Shown here piece after piece: positions 1-8,857 of a stretch of 64,000 nucleotides of DNA. The DNA is taken from positions 332,529 to 396,528 of the forward strand of contig JAUIFO010000002.1 in the NCBI GenBank assembly GCA_030430385.1, written 5' to 3'. A program made the position numbers and the translations under genes. The notes beneath the pieces are model-generated. The model worked only from the letters and a program-made list of their open reading frames with translations. It did not search any database and had not been told where the DNA came from. Every line of letters begins with the position of its first letter. The first letter of the stretch is position 1. The stretch comes from Bacteroidia bacterium (GTDB taxonomy: Bacteria; Bacteroidota; Bacteroidia; Flavobacteriales; Flavobacteriaceae).

Positions 1-105
1 TTCATTTTTATAACCACTAATCAGTTGAGATCTCATAGCTGAAATACACTAAAAAAACCTCGACCATAATTTTTTTCGTATATTACCCGAGTTAAATGCC
101 CCAAC

Positions 106-2469
106 ATGAGACTTATATCCCTAATAACCTACTTATTAGCGTGCAGTTTGTACGCTCAAAAACCAGCATTCGATCCTGAAAAAACTTCTGGAAAACTTTA
201 TCAATTTGCTGAAATCACTAACACTGGAAAGCTTGACTATAGTATAGATGATGTTGTATCTAACACGCAACTAATTTATACAGGCTTAAATTCTGAAAAC
301 CATGATCTTGGCTTTACTTCTGATACTTATTGGGTTAGATTTAAACTAAAAAATTCTGAGAATGCTAAGCAGTCGTATTATTTAGAAACAGCAAGACCTG
401 TTACAGATATTGTTACTTTATATGAAATAGGAGCCACTGTAAAAGTGCAAAAAAATGGTGATCAAATTGAATTTAATGACAAAGCATTATCACACCGACA
501 GGTTGTGTTTAAAATAACTCTAGAAGCACAACAAGAACAAGCGTTCTACTTAAAATTAGCTAGTGATGGCGAAACCATTAATGTGCCTTTAAATCTGTAT
601 GATGAAACTACATTTATAAATAATAATTACAAGCAACAGCTCTTTTTAGGACTCTTTTATGGTGTCTTGCTTCTAGCGGGATTCATCTATCTTTTCTTTT
701 ACACGAGTTTAAAAAACAAAGCATTTTTGTATTATGGTTTATATGTGTTTACAATCGCTTTAATGCAAGCCTCTTTAGATGGATTTGTGTATCAATATGT
801 CTTACCAAGTGGAGGATATATTAATAGTAGGATGGTCTTAATTTCAGCACTATTGACCAACTTTTTCTTATTGAAATACTGTGAATATTTTCTGGATATA
901 AAATCTAACTTACCAAAACTTCAAAAGGCTTATAATAGTATTTATGTTGTGTTATTGGTTCTTTTCATTATGATCTTTATCAATAAAGCAACATTAGAGA
1001 TAACGTATCCTATAAGTAATTTAAACGGCTTACTAAGTTTAGTCTTAATTCTTTACTCTGTGTTTATCTTACGTCATAAAAAGGTAAGTGTAGACCCTTA
1101 TTTTTCAGGTGGTATTTTCTTTTTAGTTATTGGTCTTTTAGGTTTTGTGATGAATAATCTTGGAATATTACCATCAAACTTTTACACCCTTAATAGTTCC
1201 AAATTTGGAACTGGACTAGAAGTGGTATTTCTGTCGCTTTCAATGACAAACCTTTTGAAAACCCTTAGGGAGCAAAAAGAAGAGTCTCAGAGATTAGCCT
1301 TAAAAAGATCAGAAGAGATAAGTGAGCTTAAGACATTTTTCATGTCTAATATGAGTCACGAATTACGAACACCAATAAACGCCATTGTTGGTATTGTTGA
1401 GACAGAATTAGCTAATTTGAAAAACTCTAAAGAAGACAGGAAAAAGTTTCAGACCATAAGAAATGCAACAGTTAGTTTATTGAGTAATGTTAATGATGTT
1501 CTCGATTTTGATAAAATTGAAAAAAATGAAATCACACTCAAAGAAGAAAACTTTAACCCTTCAATAGTACTGCATCAAATTAGTGAGAACTGGAAATCTG
1601 AAGCTCTAAAGAAAGGATTGCAATATCAGTTTGAAATGGATTCAGATATCCCAGCTTATGTTGTTGGAGATCCAGATCGATTAGTTCAAATATTAAATAA
1701 CGTACTAAGCAACGCTGTTAAATTTACAAGTTCTGGATTTGTTAATTTGAAACTTAAATGCCTACAACAAACCGATAACCAATGTCGTTTTTCATTCCAA
1801 ATATCAGATACAGGTATTGGTATGACAGCACTTGCAAAAAACGGTATTTTCGATAGTTTTAATCAGATGCGATTAAATCACAAACGTCAGTTTGGCGGTA
1901 TTGGATTGGGTTTAACCATTGCAAAGCATTTGGTAACATTGTTTAATGGTACAATAAGTGTTGAAAGTGAGAAATACAAAGGAACCGACGTTTTTATTGA
2001 AATCCCATTAAAAGAAGCACAAGCTAGAGCAAAGGTTTTAAATCAGGAGATGGTGTTGAAAAACCCTATTCATATTTTAGTTGTAGAAGATAATAAGCTC
2101 AATCAAATGGTTATGCGTAAACTATTAAAGAGTTTTTCAGACGTTACTTTTTCAGTTGTAGAAAATGGAAAGGAAGCTATTAATGCGCTAGCCAAAGAGG
2201 TTTACGACTTAATTTTAATGGATCTTCAAATGCCAATAATGGATGGTTATGAAGCAACAGAAGTCATTAGAAGTGGTCAACTAGGTGTGGTCGCAAGACG
2301 AATTCCTATAATTGCTGTAACTGCAGATGCTATGGAAGAAACGCGGCAACGTGTTTTAAATTTGGGAATGAATGACTATATGACCAAACCGGTTAAAAGA
2401 GACCTATTATTTCAAAAGATAAAAGGATGTGTAGAAGATAAGGATGATGCATTAAGTATTGTGGCCTAA
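106..2469 (+). CDS. Hybrid sensor histidine kinase (7TMR-DISM type)
   Basis: A membrane sensor kinase with its own receiver domain. A signal peptide (residues 1-17) is followed by an extracellular 7TMR-DISM-type sensor domain (about 18-175), seven membrane segments (about 176-385) and a short coiled linker. The HisKA domain carries the phospho-acceptor His418 in MSHELRTP. The ATPase domain has an N box (LNNVLSNAVKF), a G1 box (SDTGIGM) and a G2 box (GGIGLGL). The C-terminal receiver has its phospho-acceptor Asp706 in LMDLQMP and a conserved Lys in TKPV. In this family the receiver passes phosphate to an Hpt protein or another regulator; no such partner lies next to it, so the output is unknown. 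The DISM domain is thought to bind small ligands, possibly carbohydrates. The 3' end overlaps the convergent hydrolase gene by 4 bases. Confidence 0.93.
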   Translation: MRLISLITYLLACSLYAQKPAFDPEKTSGKLYQFAEITNTGKLDYSIDDVVSNTQLIYTGLNSENHDLGFTSDTYWVRFKLKNSENAKQSYYLETARPVTDIVTLYEIGATVKVQKNGDQIEFNDKALSHRQVVFKITLEAQQEQAFYLKLASDGETINVPLNLYDETTFINNNYKQQLFLGLFYGVLLLAGFIYLFFYTSLKNKAFLYYGLYVFTIALMQASLDGFVYQYVLPSGGYINSRMVLISALLTNFFLLKYCEYFLDIKSNLPKLQKAYNSIYVVLLVLFIMIFINKATLEITYPISNLNGLLSLVLILYSVFILRHKKVSVDPYFSGGIFFLVIGLLGFVMNNLGILPSNFYTLNSSKFGTGLEVVFLSLSMTNLLKTLREQKEESQRLALKRSEEISELKTFFMSNMSHELRTPINAIVGIVETELANLKNSKEDRKKFQTIRNATVSLLSNVNDVLDFDKIEKNEITLKEENFNPSIVLHQISENWKSEALKKGLQYQFEMDSDIPAYVVGDPDRLVQILNNVLSNAVKFTSSGFVNLKLKCLQQTDNQCRFSFQISDTGIGMTALAKNGIFDSFNQMRLNHKRQFGGIGLGLTIAKHLVTLFNGTISVESEKYKGTDVFIEIPLKEAQARAKVLNQEMVLKNPIHILVVEDNKLNQMVMRKLLKSFSDVTFSVVENGKEAINALAKEVYDLILMDLQMPIMDGYEATEVIRSGQLGVVARRIPIIAVTADAMEETRQRVLNLGMNDYMTKPVKRDLLFQKIKGCVEDKDDALSIVA

Positions 2470-3308
2470 CGATTAAGGTATGTGATACTTGCCATAACAA
2501 CGTCTTGTAAGTTTTTCGGTAAACGCTCTTGTTCCCAAGGATGACTTGCATCAAACACATGATTGGAACCTTCTATTTTAAGTAGTGTACTTTTAGTATT
2601 CCAGGAATGAAGTGCTTCTGCATTTTTAAATAACACTGAAGTATCACCACTTGCATGAACAATTAAAAAAGGAATATTAATCTGCTGAGTAGCACGCTGT
2701 ATGTTAAGTCGGTTTTGATTCTGAAGAAAATCCTCAAAAAACTGATATTTATGAGGCATTTGCTGTTTTGTTCTTCCGTTTAAGGCATACTTTACACCAT
2801 CTGTTTTCCATTTCAAGAGATCAGCTTCAGAACCAAACCGAGAACCATAATCGCTTACACTAGCCCAAGTAATAAGTTGCGTTATTCTTTGATCTTCTGA
2901 AGCCTTAATGATTGCAATTCCGCCTCCTCTTGAATGACCAATTAAACTAATCGATTTGGTATTTACTACATCTTTAAAAGGAAATTCGTTAGAACAGAGG
3001 TAATCTAAAACATCATTTAAATCATCAAGTTCTTTGGAATAGTTGTTTTCTGAAAAAGCTTCTAAATCTGGAAAGTCTATTGGATTGTTAGTGGTACCTC
3101 CATTATGAGAGAAGTTGAACTTTAGAAAGAAAAAATCGTGTTCGCTAAAGGTTTTAGCAACCAAATCCCAAGCACCCCAATCTTTAAACCCTTTATAACC
3201 ATGGCAAAATACCACAATAGGTTTTTGATGCTCATTAGTATTAAAAAAGGCATCCCATACAATAGGTTTTTTAGACTCTCTATTTAAAATGTTGTTTTTG
3301 GAAATCAT
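2466..3308 (-). CDS. Alpha/beta hydrolase (dienelactone hydrolase-like)
   Basis: A cytoplasmic serine hydrolase of about the usual single-domain length (280 residues). The nucleophile elbow GHSRGGG holds Ser126. The oxyanion region is VFCHGYKG (near residue 35), and likely triad partners are Asp222 (HASGDTS) and His250 (GSNHVFD). No signal peptide is visible. The start ATG overlaps the stop of the upstream AddB-like gene (TAATG), so the two are translationally coupled. The substrate is unknown; similar proteins are annotated as peptidase- or esterase-like. The linkage to a recombination nuclease is probably only operon sharing. Confidence 0.88.
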   Translation of the reverse strand: MISKNNILNRESKKPIVWDAFFNTNEHQKPIVVFCHGYKGFKDWGAWDLVAKTFSEHDFFFLKFNFSHNGGTTNNPIDFPDLEAFSENNYSKELDDLNDVLDYLCSNEFPFKDVVNTKSISLIGHSRGGGIAIIKASEDQRITQLITWASVSDYGSRFGSEADLLKWKTDGVKYALNGRTKQQMPHKYQFFEDFLQNQNRLNIQRATQQINIPFLIVHASGDTSVLFKNAEALHSWNTKSTLLKIEGSNHVFDASHPWEQERLPKNLQDVVMASITYLNR

Positions 3309-6073
3309 TAGTCAACGTCTTTTTCTACAAAGCTGAGGTTAGGGTTGTAGATTTCGAGAATAAGCTTTTTTAGCTCTTTTTCAAATGCTAATAATGTGTC
3401 TGTTGTAATGGTATTGTCTTTAGATTTTGATCTTTCGGAATCTTTTATTCCAAACCTTAATAACCCAGAATTTAATTTTTTAAAGGAAATAATTCCGGCT
3501 TCAATAGGTAGTTCAATTTTATGTTCTTTATGCATCATATAAGCATACATTAGAATTTGAAAACTCTTACTGAATTTGTCATAATCTGTAGTGAGGTCTT
3601 CCCAATTAACGATCTCAACCTTACCTTGTTCAACACGGCCGCTTTTGTAATCAATTACTCTAGTGATGCCCTTATGGCAATCAACACGATCTACCTTCCC
3701 TTTAAGCACAATAGGAAACTCAATACCATCTATAGTTATTGATGTTTTGTTTTCGGTTTCAATAGCAATTATTTTAATCTCATTTCCTTGAGCTAACTCA
3801 TGTTTTTCTAGATCTAAAAACTGTAAAATGTAATGTTTGGCAATTTCAAATATGATAAGGTTTTTACCTTGAGAAATATCACCTTCTCTGTATTCTGCTT
3901 CAAAGTGTTTTAAAACCGTTGATGCAATTTGAGTTTTCATGTGATCAAGATGACCTGTTGTAAGTATTTCACCTTCCAAAGGCTTGTAAAAGTCTTCAAG
4001 CGTATTATGAATAATGGTTCCAAGCGTATTAAAAGCGACATTTTCTTCAACCTCTTCATGTTGTTCGAGTCCTAATACTTTTTCATAATAAAAGTCAATT
4101 GGGTTTCTAATATAATTGGTTAGCGATGAAGGAGACAAACCCTTCTGTGCCAGTTTTTTTAGTTGATTAAGGACAGCTTCAGTTTTAATGACTTCAACAG
4201 GAACGCTATCTTGAGTTACAATTTTTGGAGCTACTACATAGTGGTTGATGTGATGTGTCTTGTCTATTTCTAGTTGTGTAATAAATCGACTTTTCTCACC
4301 ACCATTTAATGCGTCAGGTTCTGTATTGTAAATGATATCAATATATTTTGCACGTTGTAGTAACCTGTAGAAATGATACGTATAAACCGCATCTTTTTCT
4401 TTATAAGTTGGCATCTTATTTTCAAGCTTTACATCAAATGGAATGAAGGAACTGTTACTTTTTCCAGCAGGTAAAATTCCTTCATTTACAGAGGTAATGA
4501 TCACTCTTTCAAAATCAAGCACACGTGATTCTAACATTCCCATTATTTGAAGTCCATTAAGTGGTTCTCCTTGAAAATCTAATGTTTCGCTTTTCAAAAG
4601 CTCTTTGTATAGACCGAAAAGTGTCGTGATACTATTGATGTATTCAAAATCATTATTAAGCCTAATAAGTTCATTAAAAATAACATTAAAGCGATAGAGA
4701 TATTCTAATGCAAGCTTGTTTTTTTTCTTATCATTATCAATCGATGATTTAATAGCTAAAATAAGCTTAAAACATTTCTGAAGTGCTATATCTGGATTGT
4801 TATTCCATGAGGAAAATAACAAATCCATATGATCAGATTTGGAACCAGACAGTTCTTTTAGTCGATTTGCCGAAATGTATAAAATGTTATTATGCTGGAT
4901 CTTATATATGATGTCGTCTGAAAGGTTTCCAGAGGAATCATTGAATAATGGTTTAATAAATTGATTAGACAAAATTGAAATAACGTCTTTATAGTGAAGC
5001 GTATTCCTATTTGAAGCATGAATACTGAAAAGACGCTCAAATAAATTACTCATTGGTACAGCATGCAATGGTAATCCCATTGTAATATTTATAGGGCCAA
5101 TATTTTCTGGTAGCGAATTTAATAAAGGTAACAGTAAGTTTTCGTCTCCCAGAACGATAGCAGTTCGGTTTAAAGACTGATGCTCTCCTTTGAGTTTTGA
5201 TAACAACTCTCCAATATATTTAACTTGTCCTATATGTTTTGAAACACCTATACAGTTTATGGTTTTGTCTGAACTGTAATGATCATGTAACCAATTAAAA
5301 GGTGCTTTGTTAAAATATTTCCACTGTGTTTTGTGCGACCTTATAAATAGTCCAGCATCATGTATTGGATCGTTAACAAACTTGATGTCTGTATCCCAAT
5401 ATATAGAAGCGATGTGGTTTTGAAGTAGTTCTTGAATAATAACTTCCTCAGCTTTATTTAAGGCATTAAACCCAACAAACACAAAATGCTCATCAGTTTT
5501 CACAGATGAAAATTGTTCGATATTATCGATAGCTTCTCGGTATACTAAACCTTGATATCCTTTTTTCTGCGCAATAAGTTCATCGTTGAGTTTGTGGTAA
5601 TAGACTTTAAGTCGCTCCCAAAACGACAAGTAGTTTTTAATGTAATCTGTTTGGTGTTCATCAAGAGACCAATGCTGGTGTTCTATCTTTTTGATGGCGT
5701 TGAGGTAATCAAAAACATGATTAGGAGGCACAAGGTAACGATCAATTTCATTAAAATCTTGAAGTAACATCTGTGCCCATTTAGAGAACGTATCAAAAGG
5801 TTCTACAAGTTCTTTAGGAGTATTTGAAACATAGATGTTATAGAACTGAAATAGCAGGTCAGTATTTGTGGCATAGTTTAATCCAGATAATGTTTCTACG
5901 AAGGTTTCAATAGAAATAATTTTTGGAACAAATAAGGTTTTTTGAAGTTCTTGAGCAATACAATGTTTTAGAAAAACGCCAGCTCTTTTACTGGGTAAAA
6001 TAAAGGTAAACTTAGAAAAATCTTCAGATTTTTTTTTAAGATCAAGTATGACGTCATTTAAAAAAGTTAGCAT
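3308..6073 (-). CDS. AddB-like PD-(D/E)XK nuclease, double-strand-break repair
   Basis: A 921-residue protein resembling the AddB/RexB subunit of helicase-nucleases that process double-strand DNA ends for recombination. The N terminus has a degraded helicase fold: the P-loop position reads LPSKRAGVF, without the GKT of an active Walker A. The C terminus (about 790-835) holds a RecB-family nuclease motif with VDRVD followed by VIDYKSG, supplying the metal-binding Asp and catalytic Lys. The cysteines of the AddB iron-sulfur cluster are not evident. The likely partner is the AddA-like gene at 8855-12040 on the same strand, separated by ompA and kbl. It starts just after the ompA terminator and is coupled to the downstream hydrolase. 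Confidence 0.85.
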   Translation of the reverse strand: MLTFLNDVILDLKKKSEDFSKFTFILPSKRAGVFLKHCIAQELQKTLFVPKIISIETFVETLSGLNYATNTDLLFQFYNIYVSNTPKELVEPFDTFSKWAQMLLQDFNEIDRYLVPPNHVFDYLNAIKKIEHQHWSLDEHQTDYIKNYLSFWERLKVYYHKLNDELIAQKKGYQGLVYREAIDNIEQFSSVKTDEHFVFVGFNALNKAEEVIIQELLQNHIASIYWDTDIKFVNDPIHDAGLFIRSHKTQWKYFNKAPFNWLHDHYSSDKTINCIGVSKHIGQVKYIGELLSKLKGEHQSLNRTAIVLGDENLLLPLLNSLPENIGPINITMGLPLHAVPMSNLFERLFSIHASNRNTLHYKDVISILSNQFIKPLFNDSSGNLSDDIIYKIQHNNILYISANRLKELSGSKSDHMDLLFSSWNNNPDIALQKCFKLILAIKSSIDNDKKKNKLALEYLYRFNVIFNELIRLNNDFEYINSITTLFGLYKELLKSETLDFQGEPLNGLQIMGMLESRVLDFERVIITSVNEGILPAGKSNSSFIPFDVKLENKMPTYKEKDAVYTYHFYRLLQRAKYIDIIYNTEPDALNGGEKSRFITQLEIDKTHHINHYVVAPKIVTQDSVPVEVIKTEAVLNQLKKLAQKGLSPSSLTNYIRNPIDFYYEKVLGLEQHEEVEENVAFNTLGTIIHNTLEDFYKPLEGEILTTGHLDHMKTQIASTVLKHFEAEYREGDISQGKNLIIFEIAKHYILQFLDLEKHELAQGNEIKIIAIETENKTSITIDGIEFPIVLKGKVDRVDCHKGITRVIDYKSGRVEQGKVEIVNWEDLTTDYDKFSKSFQILMYAYMMHKEHKIELPIEAGIISFKKLNSGLLRFGIKDSERSKSKDNTITTDTLLAFEKELKKLILEIYNPNLSFVEKDVD

Positions 6074-6084
6074 TGTATAAAAAT

Positions 6085-6117
6085 AAAAAACGCTCCGAAT
6101 TTCGGAGCGTTTTTTTT
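6085..6117 (-). terminator. Intrinsic terminator of ompA
   Basis: A perfect hairpin with stem AACGCTCCGAA / TTCGGAGCGTT, flanked by A and T runs, lies between the end of ompA and the start of the AddB-like gene. It can work on either strand; the gene order makes it the ompA terminator. Confidence 0.85.
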
Positions 6118-6143
6118 AACTTATTGAGTGAGTATGAACTTAA

Positions 6144-7505
6144 TTATTTTTTAAGTTTTACTTCTACACGTCTGTTGTTAGCTTTACCAGCTCTAGTTTT
6201 GTTTGTGTCGATTGGGTAATCTTCACCGAAACCAGTAGCAGATAATCTGTCAGCGTTAATTCCGTTAGCAATTAAATAGTCTCTAACAGCGTTGGCTCTT
6301 CTTTCAGATAATAACTGGTTAGATGATTTAGCACCATCACTATCAGTGTGACCTTCAATAGAGAAGCTTGCTTCTGGATACTCTTTAAAGATAGCAGTCA
6401 TTGCTTCTAAAACAGGAGTAGTTTCATCTTTAAAAGAAGATCTTCCAGAGTTGAATAAGATAGTTCTAGCATAGCTATTTAATTTCTCCATTACTTCAAC
6501 AGTTGGATTTATTTCAGGACAACCGTTGTTAGCAACAGTACCAGCTTCGTTTGGACACTGATCGTCTTTGTCTAACACACCATCGTTATCAGAATCTGGC
6601 CAAGGACAACCTTTGTTAGCTTCAGGTCCAGCTTCGTTAGGACAATCATCAGCATTGTCAGCAACACCATCACTATCAGCATCTGGACAACCCATTAATG
6701 CAGCTAAACCAGCAACATTAGGACAGTTATCTTTACTGTCGATTACACCGTCACCATCAGAATCAGGACAACCGTTAAATTCAGCTAAACCAGCTTCGTT
6801 TGGACAATCGTCTTTTGCATCTTCAATACCATCGTTATCAGAATCAGGACATCCACCAAAAGCTTCTAAACCAGGAACGTCTGGACAAGCATCGTTTTTG
6901 TCATAAACACCGTCACCATCTGTGTCTTTTCCACCAAACTTAACAGAAATACCTACAGCATGTTGCCAGTGATTTTCTAAATAATCTTCGAAAGCAGTTT
7001 TGTAAGTAGTTACAGCACTTAATGCGATATTGTCTGAGAACCAATAGTTGATTCCTAAAGAACCGTTAAAAGTTCCAGCACCAATTTCGTCTACCCAAGT
7101 GTAACCACCACCAACACCTAAGTTAGGGTCTATCTTATTAGAGTTGATCAACTTCATAAAGCTATATGAAACTGTACCATCTAAAGCATAGTAAGATAAT
7201 CTGTCTATCTTAAGATCTCCAAATTTTTCTATTTCGTTGATAGATCCAGTAGCACTTACGCTGAAACCAGCATCAATGTATCTAGATACAGTAACAGTTG
7301 ATAAAGAAGGAATGATGTTCCAGTGATCCTCTAAGTTGAAGAACTCATCAAGAAATTCACCTCTTGGCTCATCTTCTCCAACAGGATAAAGGTCAACAGC
7401 ATTTACACCAATACTAATTTTCCAAGGGTTGTTTTCATCTTGTGCATTAGCATTGAAGCTTAATGTAAGCAACAAAACGAAAAATAATCTGCTAAGATTT
7501 TTCAT
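6144..7505 (-). CDS. OmpA-family outer membrane protein with thrombospondin-3 repeats
   Basis: An abundant-type outer membrane protein. The start is taken as the ATG at 7505, not the in-frame TTG two codons earlier. A signal peptide (FNANA before Gln) is followed by a beta-barrel domain (about 22-195), five calcium-binding thrombospondin type-3 repeats of the form DSDGDGVxDxxDxCPNxAG (about 197-335) and a C-terminal OmpA peptidoglycan-binding domain (about 345-453) with the motif GHTDSDG and final NNRRVEV. The architecture is that of Bacteroidetes OmpA-like porins anchoring the outer membrane to the wall. A near-perfect promoter lies upstream and a strong terminator downstream, so it is monocistronic and probably highly expressed. 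Confidence 0.93.
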   Translation of the reverse strand: MKNLSRLFFVLLLTLSFNANAQDENNPWKISIGVNAVDLYPVGEDEPRGEFLDEFFNLEDHWNIIPSLSTVTVSRYIDAGFSVSATGSINEIEKFGDLKIDRLSYYALDGTVSYSFMKLINSNKIDPNLGVGGGYTWVDEIGAGTFNGSLGINYWFSDNIALSAVTTYKTAFEDYLENHWQHAVGISVKFGGKDTDGDGVYDKNDACPDVPGLEAFGGCPDSDNDGIEDAKDDCPNEAGLAEFNGCPDSDGDGVIDSKDNCPNVAGLAALMGCPDADSDGVADNADDCPNEAGPEANKGCPWPDSDNDGVLDKDDQCPNEAGTVANNGCPEINPTVEVMEKLNSYARTILFNSGRSSFKDETTPVLEAMTAIFKEYPEASFSIEGHTDSDGAKSSNQLLSERRANAVRDYLIANGINADRLSATGFGEDYPIDTNKTRAGKANNRRVEVKLKK

Positions 7506-7550
7506 ATTCAAATAATTTTAATTTTAAGTGTTATAAGTGTTAATTCTAAG

Positions 7551-7580
7551 CAAAAGTAAGTTGTTAAATTTTATTAACAA
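7551..7580 (-). promoter_or_regulatory. Promoter of ompA (TTG-N19-TACTTTTG)
   Basis: Read on the minus strand, TTG (7578-7580), exactly 19 bases, then TACTTTTG (7551-7558) match the Bacteroidetes -33/-7 consensus. The box ends about 45 bases before the ATG. A second -7-like box, TATATTTG (7584-7591), lies just upstream without a matching -33. Confidence 0.75.
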
Positions 7581-7638
7581 AGACAAATATATAAAAATAT
7601 TGATTAGTTGTATTAAATTTAAGGTGTTTGGAGTGAAT

Positions 7639-8832
7639 TTAAATAACATTTAGTAGCTTTCCTACGCTAATAAAAGCTTCAATTGCCTTGTCTAAATGCT
7701 GTTTGGTGTGAGCCGCTGAGAGTTGTACACGTATACGCGCTTTTTCTCTTGGTACCACAGGAAAAAAGAATCCAATTACATAGATACCTTCTTTGAGTAG
7801 CATTTTTGCCATAGTTTGGGATAATTTTGCATCATATAACATGACAGGAACAATTGCTGAATCTCCATCAATGACATCAAAACCAGCATTTTTTAACCCT
7901 TTTTTGAAATACGCTGTGTTTGCTTCAAGCTGATCCCTTAGTTGTGTGTCGTTAGCAAGCATCTCAAAGACTTTAATGGAAGCACCAACAATTGCAGGAG
8001 CTAAAGAATTTGAAAACAAATACGGTCTAGAACGCTGTCTGAGCATCTCTATGATTTCTTTTTTACCAGTAGTGTAGCCACCCATTGCACCTCCCAAGGC
8101 TTTTCCTAATGTTCCGGTGATGATATCAATACGTCCCATAACTCCTTTTTCTTCAAGTGTTCCACGACCTGTTTCACCAATAAAACCAGCGGCATGACAT
8201 TCATCGATCATAACTAAAGCGTCATATTGATCGGCGAGATCACAAATTTGATCTAATGGCGCCACTAAACCATCCATTGAAAAGACACCATCGGTTACAA
8301 TGATTTTAAAACGAGCGCCAGCTTCATTTGCTGCTTGCAACTGTTTTTCTAAATCTTGCATATCGTTGTTGGCATAACGATATCTTGCTGCTTTACAAAG
8401 CCTTACGCCATCTATGATAGAAGCGTGATTAAGGGCGTCTGAAATTATAGCGTCTTCTTTTCCGAGTAATGGTTCAAAAACACCTCCATTGGCGTCAAAG
8501 GCTGCGGCATATAATATGGTATCTTCAGTACCATAAAACTCAGCAACTTTAGACTCTAAGGTTTTATGAATATCTTGGGTACCACATATAAATCTAACAG
8601 ATGACATTCCAAATCCGTGCGTATCCATAGTGTCTTTCGCAGCCTGAATAACATCAGGATGTGACGAAAGTCCTAAGTAATTATTGGCACAAAAATTAAG
8701 TACTTTTTGACCTGTATTTAATGTGATTTCTGCACCTTGTTCAGACGTAATGATGCGCTCCTCTTTAAATAAACCATCTTCTTTTATTTGTTGGAGTTCG
8801 CTTTGTAAATGTTCTTTTATGTTTCCGTACAT
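7639..8832 (-). CDS. kbl: Glycine C-acetyltransferase (2-amino-3-ketobutyrate CoA ligase)
   Basis: A PLP-dependent enzyme that splits 2-amino-3-ketobutyrate with CoA into glycine and acetyl-CoA, the second step of threonine degradation. The 397-residue length matches the family. Lys244 in [11 protein letters not shown] forms the Schiff base; Asp210 and His213 lie in MIDECHAAG. The alpha-oxoamine synthase family also includes serine palmitoyltransferase and 7-keto-8-aminopelargonate synthase, but the N terminus ([20 protein letters not shown]) is typical of Kbl. No threonine dehydrogenase gene is adjacent. Its own -7 box (TAAATTTG, 8850-8857) overlaps the stop codon of the upstream AddA-like gene. 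Confidence 0.92.
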   Translation of the reverse strand: MYGNIKEHLQSELQQIKEDGLFKEERIITSEQGAEITLNTGQKVLNFCANNYLGLSSHPDVIQAAKDTMDTHGFGMSSVRFICGTQDIHKTLESKVAEFYGTEDTILYAAAFDANGGVFEPLLGKEDAIISDALNHASIIDGVRLCKAARYRYANNDMQDLEKQLQAANEAGARFKIIVTDGVFSMDGLVAPLDQICDLADQYDALVMIDECHAAGFIGETGRGTLEEKGVMGRIDIITGTLGKALGGAMGGYTTGKKEIIEMLRQRSRPYLFSNSLAPAIVGASIKVFEMLANDTQLRDQLEANTAYFKKGLKNAGFDVIDGDSAIVPVMLYDAKLSQTMAKMLLKEGIYVIGFFFPVVPREKARIRVQLSAAHTKQHLDKAIEAFISVGKLLNVI

Positions 8833-8849
8833 GATTGCTAGTTTTTTTG

Positions 8850-8857
8850 CAAATTTA
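8850..8857 (-). promoter_or_regulatory. -7 box of kbl (TAAATTTG)
   Basis: TAAATTTG on the minus strand fits TAnnTTTG, 17 bases before the kbl ATG and over the TAA of the upstream gene. No TTG is seen at the expected distance, so the call rests on the -7 box only. Confidence 0.45.

Noticed and set aside
1..105. Promoter of the histidine kinase gene
   Set aside because: No TAnnTTTG box at a sensible distance could be found; the window edge cuts the region.
6568..6906. A 112-codon open frame opposite ompA
   Set aside because: It is antisense to the thrombospondin-3 repeats; its Ser/Pro repeats are only the complement of the repeated DSDGDG codons.
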